Numbered from the stretch's first letter, positions 16,764 through 25,125 are shown. The stretch: 46,072 nucleotides of DNA from Streptomyces sp. NRRL F-6492 (GCF_001280125.1 NZ_LGEG01000239.1:1-46072), one strand, 5' to 3'. The notes: generated by a model from the letters alone, not told the origin. A program made the numbers and translations.

Positions 16764-18200
16764 GTGACCACCGAGCTGCGCCGGCTGCGTAACTACATCA
16801 ACGGGGAGTTCCGCGACGCGGCCGACGGCCGCACGATCGACGTGATCAACCCGGCCACCGGCGAGGTGTACGCGACCTCTCCGCTCTCCGGCCAGGCCGA
16901 CGTCGACGCCGCCATGGAGGCCGCCGCGGCCGCCTTCCCCGCCTGGCGCGACAGCACCCCGGCCGAGCGCCAGAAGGTACTCCTCAAGATCGCGGACGCC
17001 TTCGAGGAGCGCGCCGAGGACCTGATCGCCGCCGAGGTCGAGAACACCGGCAAGCCGATCGCCCTCACCGCGAGCGAGGAGATCCCGCCGATGGTGGACC
17101 AGATCCGCTTCTTCGCGGGTGCCGCCCGGCTCCTGGAGGGCCGCTCGGCCGGCGAGTACATGGAGGGCCTGACCTCCATCGTCCGCCGCGAGCCCGTCGG
17201 CGTCTGCGCCCAGGTCGCGCCCTGGAACTACCCGATGATGATGGCCGTCTGGAAGTTCGCCCCGGCCCTGGCCGCGGGCAACACCGTCGTCCTCAAGCCC
17301 TCGGACACGACCCCCGCGTCGACCGTCCTGATGGCCGAGATCATCGGGCGGATCGTCCCCAAGGGCGTCTTCAACGTCGTCTGCGGCGACCGCGACACCG
17401 GCCGCGCGATGGTCGAGCACCCCGTCCCCGCCATGGCCTCCATCACCGGCTCCGTCCGCGCCGGCATGCAGGTCGCCGAGTCGGCCGCCAAGGACGTCAA
17501 GCGCGTCCACCTGGAGCTGGGCGGCAAGGCCCCCGTCGTGGTCTTCGAGGACACCGACGTCGACAAGGCCGTCGAGGACATCTCCGTCGCGGGCTTCTTC
17601 AACGCCGGCCAGGACTGTACGGCCGCCACCCGCGTCCTCGTCCACGAGTCGATCCACGACGAGTTCGTCTCCGCCCTCGCCAAGGCCGCCGCCGCGACCA
17701 AGACCGGGCAGCCGGACGACGAGGACGTGCTGTACGGCCCGCTCAACAACGCCAACCAGCTGAAGCAGGTCTCCGGCTTCATCGACCGCCTCCCGGCCCA
17801 CGCCAAGGTCGAGGCCGGCGGGCAGCGCGTCGGCGACAAGGGCTACTTCTACGCCCCGACCGTCGTCTCCGGCCTCAAGCAGGACGACGAGATCATCCAG
17901 AACGAGGTCTTCGGACCGGTCATCACCGTCCAGTCCTTCACGGACGAGTCCCAGGCCCTGGAGTACGCCAACGGCGTCGAGTACGCCCTCGCCTCCTCCG
18001 TCTGGACCAAGGACCACGCGCGCGCGATGCGCATGTCCAAGGCGCTCGACTTCGGCTGCGTGTGGATCAACACCCACATCCCGCTGGTCGCCGAGATGCC
18101 CCACGGCGGCTTCAAGAAGTCCGGCTACGGCAAGGACCTCTCGGCCTACGGCTTCGAGGACTACACGCGCGTCAAGCACGTGATGACGTCCCTCGGCTAG
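16764..18200 (+). CDS. Gamma-aminobutyraldehyde dehydrogenase (PatD/PuuC-like)
   Basis: 478 aa NAD(P)-dependent aldehyde dehydrogenase. Landmarks are VINPATGEVYATSPL, QVAPWNYPMMMAVWKFAPAL, VVLKPSDTTPAS, the general base in VHLELGGKAPV (E251), the nucleophile in NAGQDCTAATR (C285), and NEVFGPVITVQ. The PatD-like ending GGFKKSGYGKDLSAYGFEDY is shared with the second paralogue at 27.9 kb. GTG 16764 follows GGAGGGG. It would oxidise 4-aminobutanal to GABA, paired with the divergent aminotransferase. Betaine-aldehyde dehydrogenase is the main alternative. Confidence 0.9.
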   Translation: MTTELRRLRNYINGEFRDAADGRTIDVINPATGEVYATSPLSGQADVDAAMEAAAAAFPAWRDSTPAERQKVLLKIADAFEERAEDLIAAEVENTGKPIALTASEEIPPMVDQIRFFAGAARLLEGRSAGEYMEGLTSIVRREPVGVCAQVAPWNYPMMMAVWKFAPALAAGNTVVLKPSDTTPASTVLMAEIIGRIVPKGVFNVVCGDRDTGRAMVEHPVPAMASITGSVRAGMQVAESAAKDVKRVHLELGGKAPVVVFEDTDVDKAVEDISVAGFFNAGQDCTAATRVLVHESIHDEFVSALAKAAAATKTGQPDDEDVLYGPLNNANQLKQVSGFIDRLPAHAKVEAGGQRVGDKGYFYAPTVVSGLKQDDEIIQNEVFGPVITVQSFTDESQALEYANGVEYALASSVWTKDHARAMRMSKALDFGCVWINTHIPLVAEMPHGGFKKSGYGKDLSAYGFEDYTRVKHVMTSLG

Positions 18201-18251
18201 TCACCGGCGATCCGGTGGTCACCCGGAGCCCGGTGGTCACCGGCGATCCGG
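18200..18251 (+). repeat. Two 16-bp direct repeats after the aldehyde dehydrogenase
   Basis: GTCACCGGCGATCCGG occurs at 18200-18215 and again at 18236-18251, with a diverged GGTCACCCGGAGCCCGG between them. They overlap the stop codon and lead into the terminator. Confidence 0.5.
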
Positions 18252-18294
18252 CCGCGGCCCCGACACCCCGATCGACAGGGTGTCGGGGCCGCGG
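18252..18294 (+). terminator. Strong terminator after the aldehyde dehydrogenase
   Basis: CCGCGGCCCCGACACC (18252-18267) pairs perfectly with GGTGTCGGGGCCGCGG (18279-18294), a 16-bp stem with an 11-base loop. It separates the dehydrogenase from the binding-protein gene, so the latter needs its own promoter. Confidence 0.8.
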
Positions 18295-18352
18295 TCGTTC
18301 CGTCGACGGACCGTCCATTGTGCCGCCGTGACGGTGCCGCGATGCTGCACGG

Positions 18353-19543
18353 ATGAGAGCGACAGCCAGGAACACCCTGTCCCGCCGGTCCCTGCTGCGC
18401 GGCATCGGCGGCGCGGGGACCGCCGCCCTGCTCGCCGGGTGCGGGGTGCCCGCCGCCTTCGTCGAGGAGGGGGACCGGGCCGCCGCCCGGGACCTCTCGG
18501 CCCGCGACCGGATCCTCGACTTCGCCAACTGGCCGCTCTACATCGACACCGACGAGGACGACGAGTCGAAGCGCCCCACCCTGGAGTCCTTCCGGAAGCG
18601 GACCGGGATATCCGTCCGCTACACCGAGGAGATCAACGACAACGACGAGTTCTTCGGCAAGATCAGCCCCTCCCTGATGAACCACCAGGAGACCGGGCGC
18701 GACCTGATCGTCCTCAGCGACTGGATGGCCGCCCGCTTCGTCCGCCTCGGCTGGGTCCAGGAGATGGACCGCGCCGCCCAGCCCCACGTCGCCGCGCACC
18801 TCGACCCGCAGCTGCGCTCGCCCGCCTTCGACCCCGGCCGGCTGCACACCGTCCCCTGGCAGTCCGGCATCACCGGCATCGCGTACAACCGCAGGAAGCT
18901 GGGCCGGGAGCTGCGCTCCGTCCAGGAGCTGTGGGCCGACGACCTGCGCGGCAAGGTCACCCTGCTGTCCGGGCTCGACGAGTCCTTCGCCCTGCTCATG
19001 CTGGGCGACGGCGTCGACGTGACCCGCTGGACCGCCGACGACTTCCACGCCGTGTGCGAGCGGACCGAGCGGCTCGTCCGCGCGAAGCACATCCGCCGCT
19101 TCACCGGCAACGACTACATCAAGGACCTCTCCACCGGGGACGTCCTGGCCTGCCAGGCGTACTCCGGGGACGTCATCCAGCTCCAGGCCGACAACCCGGA
19201 CATCGAGTTCGTCGTCCCCGAGGAGGGCGCCGAACTGTGGGCCGAGTCCCTCATGGTCCCCAACCTCGCCCGGCACAAGTCCAACGCCGAGAAGCTGGTC
19301 GACCACTACTACCAGCCCGAGGTCGCCGCCGCGCTCGCCGCCTGGGTCAACTACGTCTGTCCGGTGCCGGCCGCGCAGAAGGTCCTCGCGGACTCCGGCG
19401 ACGAGGAGCTGGCCGCGCTCGCCGAGGACCCGCTGGTCTTCCCCGACTCCGCCATGCGGAGCAGGCTCGCCATCGCCCGGGACATCACCGCCGAGGAGCG
19501 CCTGACCTTCGCCAAGAAGTGGAACTCGATCGTGGGGCTGTGA
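18353..19543 (+). CDS. Orphan polyamine-binding lipoprotein (PotD-like, paralogue 1)
   Basis: 396 aa. It has a twin-arginine lipoprotein signal (RRSLLRGIGGAGTAALLAGC), with the lipidated Cys near residue 30. The mature part is PotD/PotF-like: FANWPLYIDTDEDD, KRTGISVRYTEEINDNDEFF, DLIVLSDWMAARFVRLGWVQ and YSGDVIQLQADNPDIEFVVP. It closely resembles the protein at 29.4 kb but has no ATPase or permease genes beside it. It may feed the 30.7-33.6 kb permease with a second ligand. ATG 18353 lacks a strong ribosome site. Confidence 0.9.
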   Translation: MRATARNTLSRRSLLRGIGGAGTAALLAGCGVPAAFVEEGDRAAARDLSARDRILDFANWPLYIDTDEDDESKRPTLESFRKRTGISVRYTEEINDNDEFFGKISPSLMNHQETGRDLIVLSDWMAARFVRLGWVQEMDRAAQPHVAAHLDPQLRSPAFDPGRLHTVPWQSGITGIAYNRRKLGRELRSVQELWADDLRGKVTLLSGLDESFALLMLGDGVDVTRWTADDFHAVCERTERLVRAKHIRRFTGNDYIKDLSTGDVLACQAYSGDVIQLQADNPDIEFVVPEEGAELWAESLMVPNLARHKSNAEKLVDHYYQPEVAAALAAWVNYVCPVPAAQKVLADSGDEELAALAEDPLVFPDSAMRSRLAIARDITAEERLTFAKKWNSIVGL

Positions 19544-19647
19544 GGGGGGACCGGCCGGGACGGACACGCGCCTCGCCCCTCGCCGCGTACGGGCCTTCTC
19601 CGCGCGGCCGTGGGGGCGTCGGGCGCCGCCGCGGCCGGACGCCCGTG

Positions 19648-19670
19648 CTTTTTGAACGCGTTCCAAAAAG
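19648..19670. promoter_or_regulatory. Palindromic operator 1 upstream of the membrane-protein gene
   Basis: The core GAACGCGTTC (19654-19663) is a perfect palindrome. It is flanked by CTTTTT on the left and CAAAAAG on the right, making a 23-bp near-perfect dyad of TetR-operator style. It lies 33 bp (about three helical turns) upstream of operator 2. Confidence 0.65.
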
Positions 19671-19681
19671 TGGCCCCCCGA

Positions 19682-19698
19682 CTTTTGAACGCGTTCAG
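19682..19698. promoter_or_regulatory. Palindromic operator 2, overlapping the -35 element
   Basis: The second GAACGCGTTC copy (19687-19696), in CTTTTGAACGCGTTCAG, covers the -35 hexamer TTGAAC. Occupancy here would block RNA polymerase. Confidence 0.65.
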
Positions 19699-19712
19699 AG
19701 CGGGCGTACGCT
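19685..19712 (+). promoter_or_regulatory. Leaderless promoter of the 179-aa membrane-protein gene
   Basis: TTGAAC (19685-19690), a 16-bp spacer, then TACGCT (19707-19712). Only six bases separate the -10 element from ATG 19719, so transcription should start at or next to the start codon. Confidence 0.65.
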
Positions 19713-19718
19713 GGGCCC

Positions 19719-20258
19719 ATGAGCGACACGAACGGGCCGAGGGCCCTTCTCGAGCGCATCCGCACCTGGCTGGTCCTCTTCGTCGTCTGTCTGGTCCTGA
19801 GCGGACTCACCGCCTTCCCGCTCGTCACCGAACTCCGCCTCCTCGACTCGGCGTCGACCGGCTGGGCCGCGCCCGTCGCCGACGCCCTCCCCGGCCTCGC
19901 CGAGTGGATCCACCGGGTCCGGGGCGGCCTGGAGACCGCCGACCGGGACGCCCCCTACCTCCTCTACGGCAACGACTGGCTGGCCTTCGCCCACCTCGTC
20001 ATCGCCGTCGCCTTCTACGGCGTCTGGCGCGACCCCGTCCGCAACGTCTGGGTCGTCGAGTTCGGCATGATCGCCTGCGTCGGCATCGTCCCGCTCGCCC
20101 TGATCTGCGGCCCGATCCGCGACATCCCCTTCTGGTGGTCGGTCGTCGACATGTCCTTCGGCGTCTTCGGGATCCTGCCGCTGCTCCTGCTACGGCGCCT
20201 GATCAAGCGCCTGGAGGCCGTCACGGCCACGGCGACGACGGCGGCCGTGCCCGCGTAG
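19719..20258 (+). CDS. Conserved four-helix membrane protein under palindromic operators
   Basis: 179 aa. Four hydrophobic spans can be seen: WLVLFVVCLVLSGLTAFPLV, WLAFAHLVIAVAFYGVW, FGMIACVGIVPLALICGPI and WWSVVDMSFGVFGILPLLLL. A soluble loop of roughly 55 residues (SASTGWAAPVADALPGLAEW and on) lies between spans 1 and 2. I do not recognise a named family or catalytic motif. There is no Shine-Dalgarno sequence and the promoter abuts the ATG, so the mRNA is probably leaderless. The double operator suggests tight repression by a TetR-type protein encoded elsewhere. Confidence 0.8.
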   Translation: MSDTNGPRALLERIRTWLVLFVVCLVLSGLTAFPLVTELRLLDSASTGWAAPVADALPGLAEWIHRVRGGLETADRDAPYLLYGNDWLAFAHLVIAVAFYGVWRDPVRNVWVVEFGMIACVGIVPLALICGPIRDIPFWWSVVDMSFGVFGILPLLLLRRLIKRLEAVTATATTAAVPA

Positions 20259-20390
20259 CCGCCGCGCGGTGGGGCCGCCACCGTCACCTCGCCGGGTCGG
20301 TGGTCCTCCGCGCAGGCCGCGAGACCCGCCGCGCGGATCCCCCGCGAGCAGGTCCTCCACTGGGGCGGGTGGTGACGGGGCCGCCGGCGG

Positions 20391-21566
20391 TCAGTCCGGC
20401 AGGCCGTACGCCGCCACCATCGCGTTCAGCACGGTCGGGGCCGTGTCCCGGCCCTTGGCGTCGGTGGAGTTGACGCCGTAGACGAGGGTCCGGGAGCCGT
20501 CCCGGGTCGAGGCGATCGCCGCGTTGTACCCCCAGCGGCCCCCGGTCTTGCCCCACACCTCGCGCCCGCCGAGCCGCTTCACCGACAGGCCGACGGAGTA
20601 CGCGGCCGGGTCGCCGGTCGTCAGGTCCGCCACCTTCGGCAGCGTGAACATCTCCTCCAGGAGCGGCCCGCGCACCACCCGGCCCGCGAACAGCGCCCGG
20701 GTGAACCGCTCCAGGTCCGCCGTCGTCGAGACGAGGTCCCCGGCCGCCCAGGCGTCCGACGTCCCCCACGCCGAGACGTCCCGGAGGCCGGTCGTGCCGT
20801 CGTCCAGCCGCATCGTCTGGTAGCCGTGGTTGTACGGCCCGGTGATCCCGGCCGCCCCGCCCGGCAGGTACGTGTCCCTCAGCCCCAGCGGGCGCAGGAT
20901 CCGCCGCTCTACCTGGCGCTCGTACGAGTCGCCCGTGACCCGCTCCACGATCAGTCCGGCGATCGTGGAGCCGATGTTCAGGTAGTGCTGCCGGGTGCCC
21001 GGCCGGAACTCGCGCGGCTTCGCCGTCGCCGAACGGACCAGCTCCTCCGGGGCGTAGGTGTCGAAGCGGTGCTCGTACCACTCCTCCACCGTCCCGCCCG
21101 GGAGGTCGGGGGCCGGGATGCCGTGGGTGTGGTTCAGGAGCTGACGCACCGTCACTCCCGCGTGGCGGGCGGGGATCAGGTCCGGCAGGTACGCGCGGGC
21201 CGGGCGGTCCAGGTCGATCCGGCGCTCGGCGGCGAGCTGGAGGACGGTCGCCGCCGTGAACACCTTCGTCACCGAACCGGCCCGGAAGCGGCCGTCCGGG
21301 TCCGCCGGGGCGCCCGACTCCAGGTCGTGGACGCCCGAACTCCCCTGCCAGGAACCGTCGGTGCCGCCGACCCGGACGAGCGCGGCCGTCGCGTCGGCGC
21401 GGGGGAGCCCCGCGATCGCCGCCGCCATGGCCTTCGCGAGTCCGGCGTCGGGCGCGTGCCGCGCGGTCGCGGCCGGTGCCACGGCCACGGCCGGGCCGAG
21501 CGCGGGTCCGGCGGCGACGCCCAGGACCAGGGCGGCGGCGAGCAGGGTGCGGGTGGATGTACGCAT
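20391..21566 (-). CDS. Secreted serine hydrolase (class C beta-lactamase / D-Ala-D-Ala carboxypeptidase fold)
   Basis: 391 aa with a Sec signal (TLLAAALVLGVAAGPALG). The SxxK nucleophile motif is SVTK (S98, K101), the second motif is Y195-L-N197 in QHYLNIGS, and the third position is GKTGGRWGYNAA, close to the HxG/KTG box. It resembles the Streptomyces R61 DD-peptidase group. ATG 21566 has GGAG 9 bases upstream, whereas ATG 21581 has none. Peptidoglycan carboxypeptidase, esterase or D-aminopeptidase activities are all possible. Convergent with the membrane-protein gene. Confidence 0.88.
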   Translation of the reverse strand: MRTSTRTLLAAALVLGVAAGPALGPAVAVAPAATARHAPDAGLAKAMAAAIAGLPRADATAALVRVGGTDGSWQGSSGVHDLESGAPADPDGRFRAGSVTKVFTAATVLQLAAERRIDLDRPARAYLPDLIPARHAGVTVRQLLNHTHGIPAPDLPGGTVEEWYEHRFDTYAPEELVRSATAKPREFRPGTRQHYLNIGSTIAGLIVERVTGDSYERQVERRILRPLGLRDTYLPGGAAGITGPYNHGYQTMRLDDGTTGLRDVSAWGTSDAWAAGDLVSTTADLERFTRALFAGRVVRGPLLEEMFTLPKVADLTTGDPAAYSVGLSVKRLGGREVWGKTGGRWGYNAAIASTRDGSRTLVYGVNSTDAKGRDTAPTVLNAMVAAYGLPD

Positions 21567-21703
21567 GCTGGTCAACTCCATTGGTGAGAGCCGTTGTTGC
21601 CGAGGACTCCATCCTGCTGACCGGGGATGTTCCGGGGATCGCCCGCACGGGCGGTCCTCCGGCGGCGATCCCCTCGCCGGTACGGGGGAGGAACGGCCGC
21701 CCG

Positions 21704-21723
21704 CCTCCCCCGCGCGGGGGAGG
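21704..21723. terminator. Perfect 20-bp GC palindrome between the response regulator and hydrolase genes
   Basis: CCTCCCCC-GCGC-GGGGGAGG is fully self-complementary and would form an 8-bp stem with a 4-base loop. It is a likely terminator for the minus-strand response-regulator operon. Confidence 0.5.
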
Positions 21724-21733
21724 AGCCGGAACC

Positions 21734-21797
21734 GCCCGGGTCCGGAGACGCCCGGGTCCGGAACCGTCCGGGTCCGGGATCGGCCCGGGGCCGGGTC
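21734..21797. repeat. Four imperfect 16-bp tandem repeats
   Basis: Units begin at 21734 (GCCCGGGTCCGGAGAC), 21750 (GCCCGGGTCCGGAACC), 21766 (GTCCGGGTCCGGGATC) and 21782 (GGCCCGGGGCCGGGTC). The array starts three bases beyond the response-regulator stop on the minus strand. Confidence 0.7.
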
Positions 21798-21799
21798 CC

Positions 21800-22471
21800 T
21801 CAGCCCCGGGGCGTTCCCGCCGCCACGAGCCCCGTCTCGTACGCGCAGATCACCGCCTGGATCCGGTCCCGCAGGCCCAGCTTCGCGAGCACGTTCCCCA
21901 CGTGGGTCTTCACCGTGTGGTCGCTGACGACCAGCTCCCCCGCGATCTCCGCGTTGGACAGGCCCCGCGCGAGCAGCAGCAGCGTCTCGCGCTCCCGGGC
22001 CGTGAGGACGTCGAGGCGCGGATCGGGGCCGGGCGCCGTCCGGCGCGGGCCGCCCGCCGTGTACTGCTCCACCAGACGGCGGGCCACCGACGGCGCGAGC
22101 AGCGAGTCGCCCGCCGCCACCACCCGGACCGCGTGCACCAGGTCGTCCCGCCGCACGTCCTTGAGGAGGAAGCCGCTCGCGCCCGCGTGCAGCGCCTCGT
22201 ACACGTACGCGTCGGTGTCGAAGGTCGTGAGCATCACCGTCCGGCAGCCGGACTCCGCGCAGATCGTCCGGCAGGCCTCGATGCCGTCCGTCCGGGGCAT
22301 CCGGATGTCGAGCAGCGCCACGTCGGGGGAGTGGCGGCGGACCGCCTCGACGGCCTCCGTCCCGTCCCCGGCCTCCGCCACCACCTCGATGTCCGGCTGC
22401 GCGTCCAGGATCATCGCGAAACCGCTGCGGACCAGCTCCTGGTCGTCCGCGACCACCACCCGGATCGTCAC
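21800..22471 (-). CDS. NarL/LuxR-type response regulator
   Basis: 223 aa. The receiver domain (RVVVADDQELVRSGFAMIL) has acidic residues D9/D10, phospho-acceptor D55 in VALLDIRMPRTDG and the conserved Lys in SGFLLKDVRRDD. The C-terminal LuxR helix-turn-helix is LTARERETLLLLARGLSNAE, then VVSDHTVKTHVGNVLAKL. GTG 22471 overlaps the kinase stop by four bases (GTGA), so the pair is coupled. Targets are unknown. Confidence 0.95.
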   Translation of the reverse strand: MTIRVVVADDQELVRSGFAMILDAQPDIEVVAEAGDGTEAVEAVRRHSPDVALLDIRMPRTDGIEACRTICAESGCRTVMLTTFDTDAYVYEALHAGASGFLLKDVRRDDLVHAVRVVAAGDSLLAPSVARRLVEQYTAGGPRRTAPGPDPRLDVLTARERETLLLLARGLSNAEIAGELVVSDHTVKTHVGNVLAKLGLRDRIQAVICAYETGLVAAGTPRG

Positions 22472-23634
22472 GCTCCCGCCTCCGCCGATGCCGTCGCCGC
22501 CGGTACGGGCAGCAGGACCCGCACCTCGAACCCCTTCCCGTCCGGGCCGGGACCCGTCTGCGCCGTCCCGCCGTGGGCGGCGGCCCGCTCCCGTATGCCC
22601 ACCAGGCCGTGCCCGCCGGAGCCCGGCCGCGGGCCGCGCCCATCGTCGGTGACCGTGACCCGCAGGACGCCGTCCGCGTGGGCGAGCCGTACGCCGGCGG
22701 TGCGGGCGCCCGCGTGCCTGACCACGTTCGTCAGCGCCTCCTGCACGATCCGGTAGACGCTCGCGCCGGTCGCCGCCGGCAGCGCCCGCACCCCGCCCTC
22801 CGTCGTGTAGTCCACGGCGAGACCGCCCGCCCGCACCCGCTCCACCAGGCCCGGGATCGCGGCGATGTCCGGCTGCGGCGCGCGCGGGGCCGCCGCCTCG
22901 CCGCCCTCGCGCAGCACCCCCAGCATCCGCCGCAGCTGGTCCATCGCGTCGCGGCCCGTCGCCGAGATCGCCTCGAAGGCGGCCTCGGCGCGCTCCGGCG
23001 CCGTCCGCACCGCGACCGGACCGGCCTCCGCCTGCACGACCATCAGGCTCACCGCGTGCGACAGGACGTCGTGCATCTCCCGGGCGATCCTGGCCCGTTC
23101 GCGCGCCGCGGCCCGCTCGGCCTCGATCCGCTGCGCGCGCTGCCGGGCGTCCGTGAGCCGCCCGAAGACGTAGGCGGCGGCGAACACGAAGAGGGAGAAG
23201 GTCAGTTCGCGTGCCGACCGGGTGTTGAGCCCCACCGACACCGGCACCGCGACCACCAGCAGCCCCGCCGTGACGAGCCGTTGCCGCGCGGGCGAGAGCG
23301 CGGCGACCGTGTAGACGGCGACGAGCCCGGTGTACGGCAGCGGCTGACCCGGCCCCTCCAGCGCGAGCCGGTACAGGGCGCTCGTCGCCAGGATCGCGAG
23401 CAGCACGCCCAGCGGCGCGCGCCTGCGCCAGACCAGCGGCAGCACGGTGAGCGTCATCAGCCCGTACGCCGGCCAGGTCGCCGGTTCGAGCTCGGGCGGG
23501 CGCGGCACCACGAACGGCATCGTCACCGCCGTCTGGACCAGGAGCGCGATCCCGGCGTCCACCGCCCACGGGTTGCCCGCGCCCCAGGTCCGCGCCCGCT
23601 CCCAGCCGCTGCGCACGTCCCCCCGTACGCCCAT
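22468..23634 (-). CDS. Sensor histidine kinase (HisKA_3/DesK-like)
   Basis: 388 aa. Several N-terminal membrane segments (LVAVYTVAALSP, LLVVAVPVSVGLN, FSLFVFAAAYVFG) are followed by the dimerisation H-box REMHDVLSHAVSLMVVQAEA with phospho-acceptor H188, and an ATPase domain ending VTDDGRGPRPGSGGHGLVGI. There is no large extracellular sensor domain. The start ATG 23634 overlaps the methyltransferase stop (TAATG), which ties the two-component system to that gene. Confidence 0.93.
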   Translation of the reverse strand: MGVRGDVRSGWERARTWGAGNPWAVDAGIALLVQTAVTMPFVVPRPPELEPATWPAYGLMTLTVLPLVWRRRAPLGVLLAILATSALYRLALEGPGQPLPYTGLVAVYTVAALSPARQRLVTAGLLVVAVPVSVGLNTRSARELTFSLFVFAAAYVFGRLTDARQRAQRIEAERAAARERARIAREMHDVLSHAVSLMVVQAEAGPVAVRTAPERAEAAFEAISATGRDAMDQLRRMLGVLREGGEAAAPRAPQPDIAAIPGLVERVRAGGLAVDYTTEGGVRALPAATGASVYRIVQEALTNVVRHAGARTAGVRLAHADGVLRVTVTDDGRGPRPGSGGHGLVGIRERAAAHGGTAQTGPGPDGKGFEVRVLLPVPAATASAEAGA

Positions 23635-24437
23635 TACGGCTTGCGGCCCACCGCGCCGAACTGCGCCACCACGTCGCCCTCCCCGGAGCGCCAGCGGGAG
23701 CAGGAGACGATGCCCGGGTCGAGGAGGTCGAGGCCGTCCAGGAAGGAGGCGAACTCGGCGCGGGTGCGGGCGGTGATCGGCGGGGTCGCGTTCTCGTTCC
23801 AGAAGGCCATCGCGGCCTTGTTGCCCTCGCCGCCGAGCTCCGGCTCCAGGGTGGGGTGGGTGAGGACCAGGAAGCTGCCGGAGGGGACGGCGTCCATCAG
23901 GGTCCGCACGATGGAGCGGGCCTCGTCGGTGTCCATCACGAAGTTGAGGATGCCGAGCATCATCACCGCGACCGGCCGGGAGAGGTCGAGGGTGGCCGAG
24001 GCCGCCGCCAGGATCCGCTCCGGGTCGTGCGCGTCGGCGTCGACGTACTCGGTGACGCCCTCCGGCGCGCTCGTCAGGAGCGCGCGGGCGTGGGTGAGGA
24101 CGATCGGGTCGTTGTCGACGTAGACGATCCGGGCCTCGGGGGCGGTCCGCTGCGCCACCTCGTGGGTGTTGTCGGCGGTCGGCAGGCCGGTGCCGATGTC
24201 CAGGAACTGCCGGACGCCCTCCTCCGCGGCCAGGTGGGTCACCACCCGGCCGAGGAACGCCCGGTCCGCGCGCGCCACTTCGCCGATGCTCGGGTAGAAG
24301 CCGGTGACCTGCGCGCCGACCGCCCGGTCCACCGGGTAGTTGTCCTTGCCGCCCAGCCAGTAGTTCCAGACGCGGGCGTTGTGGGCGATGTCGGTGCGGA
24401 TGCGGTCGTTCACGCTGTCGCTCGTGCGCTCGTTCAC
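23634..24437 (-). CDS. SAM-dependent methyltransferase of the actinomycete DUF574 (Methyltransf_19) family
   Basis: 267 aa. The family hallmarks are IAHNARVWNYWLGGKDNYPV near the N-terminus, a SAM-binding glycine motif QFLDIGTGLPTADNTHEVAQ, and IVYVDNDPIVLTHARALL (acidic residue for the ribose). Streptomyces have many paralogues, mostly of unknown substrate. GTG 24437 starts one base after the phosphodiesterase stop, with GAGAGGA upstream, and its own stop overlaps the histidine kinase start. The operon context does not reveal the acceptor. Confidence 0.93.
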   Translation of the reverse strand: MNERTSDSVNDRIRTDIAHNARVWNYWLGGKDNYPVDRAVGAQVTGFYPSIGEVARADRAFLGRVVTHLAAEEGVRQFLDIGTGLPTADNTHEVAQRTAPEARIVYVDNDPIVLTHARALLTSAPEGVTEYVDADAHDPERILAAASATLDLSRPVAVMMLGILNFVMDTDEARSIVRTLMDAVPSGSFLVLTHPTLEPELGGEGNKAAMAFWNENATPPITARTRAEFASFLDGLDLLDPGIVSCSRWRSGEGDVVAQFGAVGRKP

Positions 24438-24438
24438 T

Positions 24439-25125
24439 TCAGAGGTCCTCTCGCAGGACGGCGGCGAGGGCGTCGACGCGGTTCGTGGTGATCGCGTCCA
24501 CCCCGTTCATGATCAGCTTACGCATGGTGCGCTTCGTGTCCGCCGTCCAGGCCGACAGGAGCAGTCCGTCCCGGTGCACCCGCTCGCCCAGCTCCCGACT
24601 CACCAGTCCGAAGCGGTAGTTGAGCCAGCGCGGGCGCACGGCGTCGAGGAGCGTCGGCCGGGGCGGGGCGAGCGTGGTCCAGGTCAGGGCGATCTCGGCG
24701 GCCGGGTCGGCGGCCCGCACCTGGAGCATGGCGACGGTCCCGGCGCAGTAGTAGACCCGCTCCCCGGCCCCGCACTCGCGGACCGTGCCGACGATCTTCC
24801 GGACCGACTGCTCGTTCCCGCCCGGCAGGTCCAGCATCAGCCGGTGGTCCCCGGCGGTGAGCAGCGCCTCCCGCAGGGTCGGCACCCCGCCCGCCGTCAC
24901 CTCCTCCAGCTCCGCGTACGAGAACGCGGAGAGCGCCCGGTCCCGGCCCCACAGGCGCTTGAGGGTGTCGTCGTGCAGGAGGACGGGCACCCCGTCCTCC
25001 GTCAGCCGGACGTCGACCTCGACCGCGTCCGCGCCCCGTTCGATCGCGGAGGAGATCGAACGGAGCGTGTTCTCGCGGACGCGGTACGGGTCGCCGCGGT
25101 GACCTACGACAGTGACGGATCGCAT
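24439..25125 (-). CDS. Glycerophosphodiester phosphodiesterase
   Basis: 228 aa GDPD TIM barrel. TVVGHRGDPYRVRENTL gives the HRG (H9, R10) and the E-N pair, AVEVDVRLTEDGVPVLLHDD supplies metal ligands and the catalytic His, and the C-terminus has VDAITTNRVDAL. It hydrolyses deacylated phospholipid headgroup diesters to glycerol-3-phosphate plus alcohol. There is no signal peptide, so it is cytoplasmic. ATG 25125 matches the family start. It is first in a four-gene coupled operon with the methyltransferase and two-component genes. Confidence 0.9.
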   Translation of the reverse strand: MRSVTVVGHRGDPYRVRENTLRSISSAIERGADAVEVDVRLTEDGVPVLLHDDTLKRLWGRDRALSAFSYAELEEVTAGGVPTLREALLTAGDHRLMLDLPGGNEQSVRKIVGTVRECGAGERVYYCAGTVAMLQVRAADPAAEIALTWTTLAPPRPTLLDAVRPRWLNYRFGLVSRELGERVHRDGLLLSAWTADTKRTMRKLIMNGVDAITTNRVDALAAVLREDL

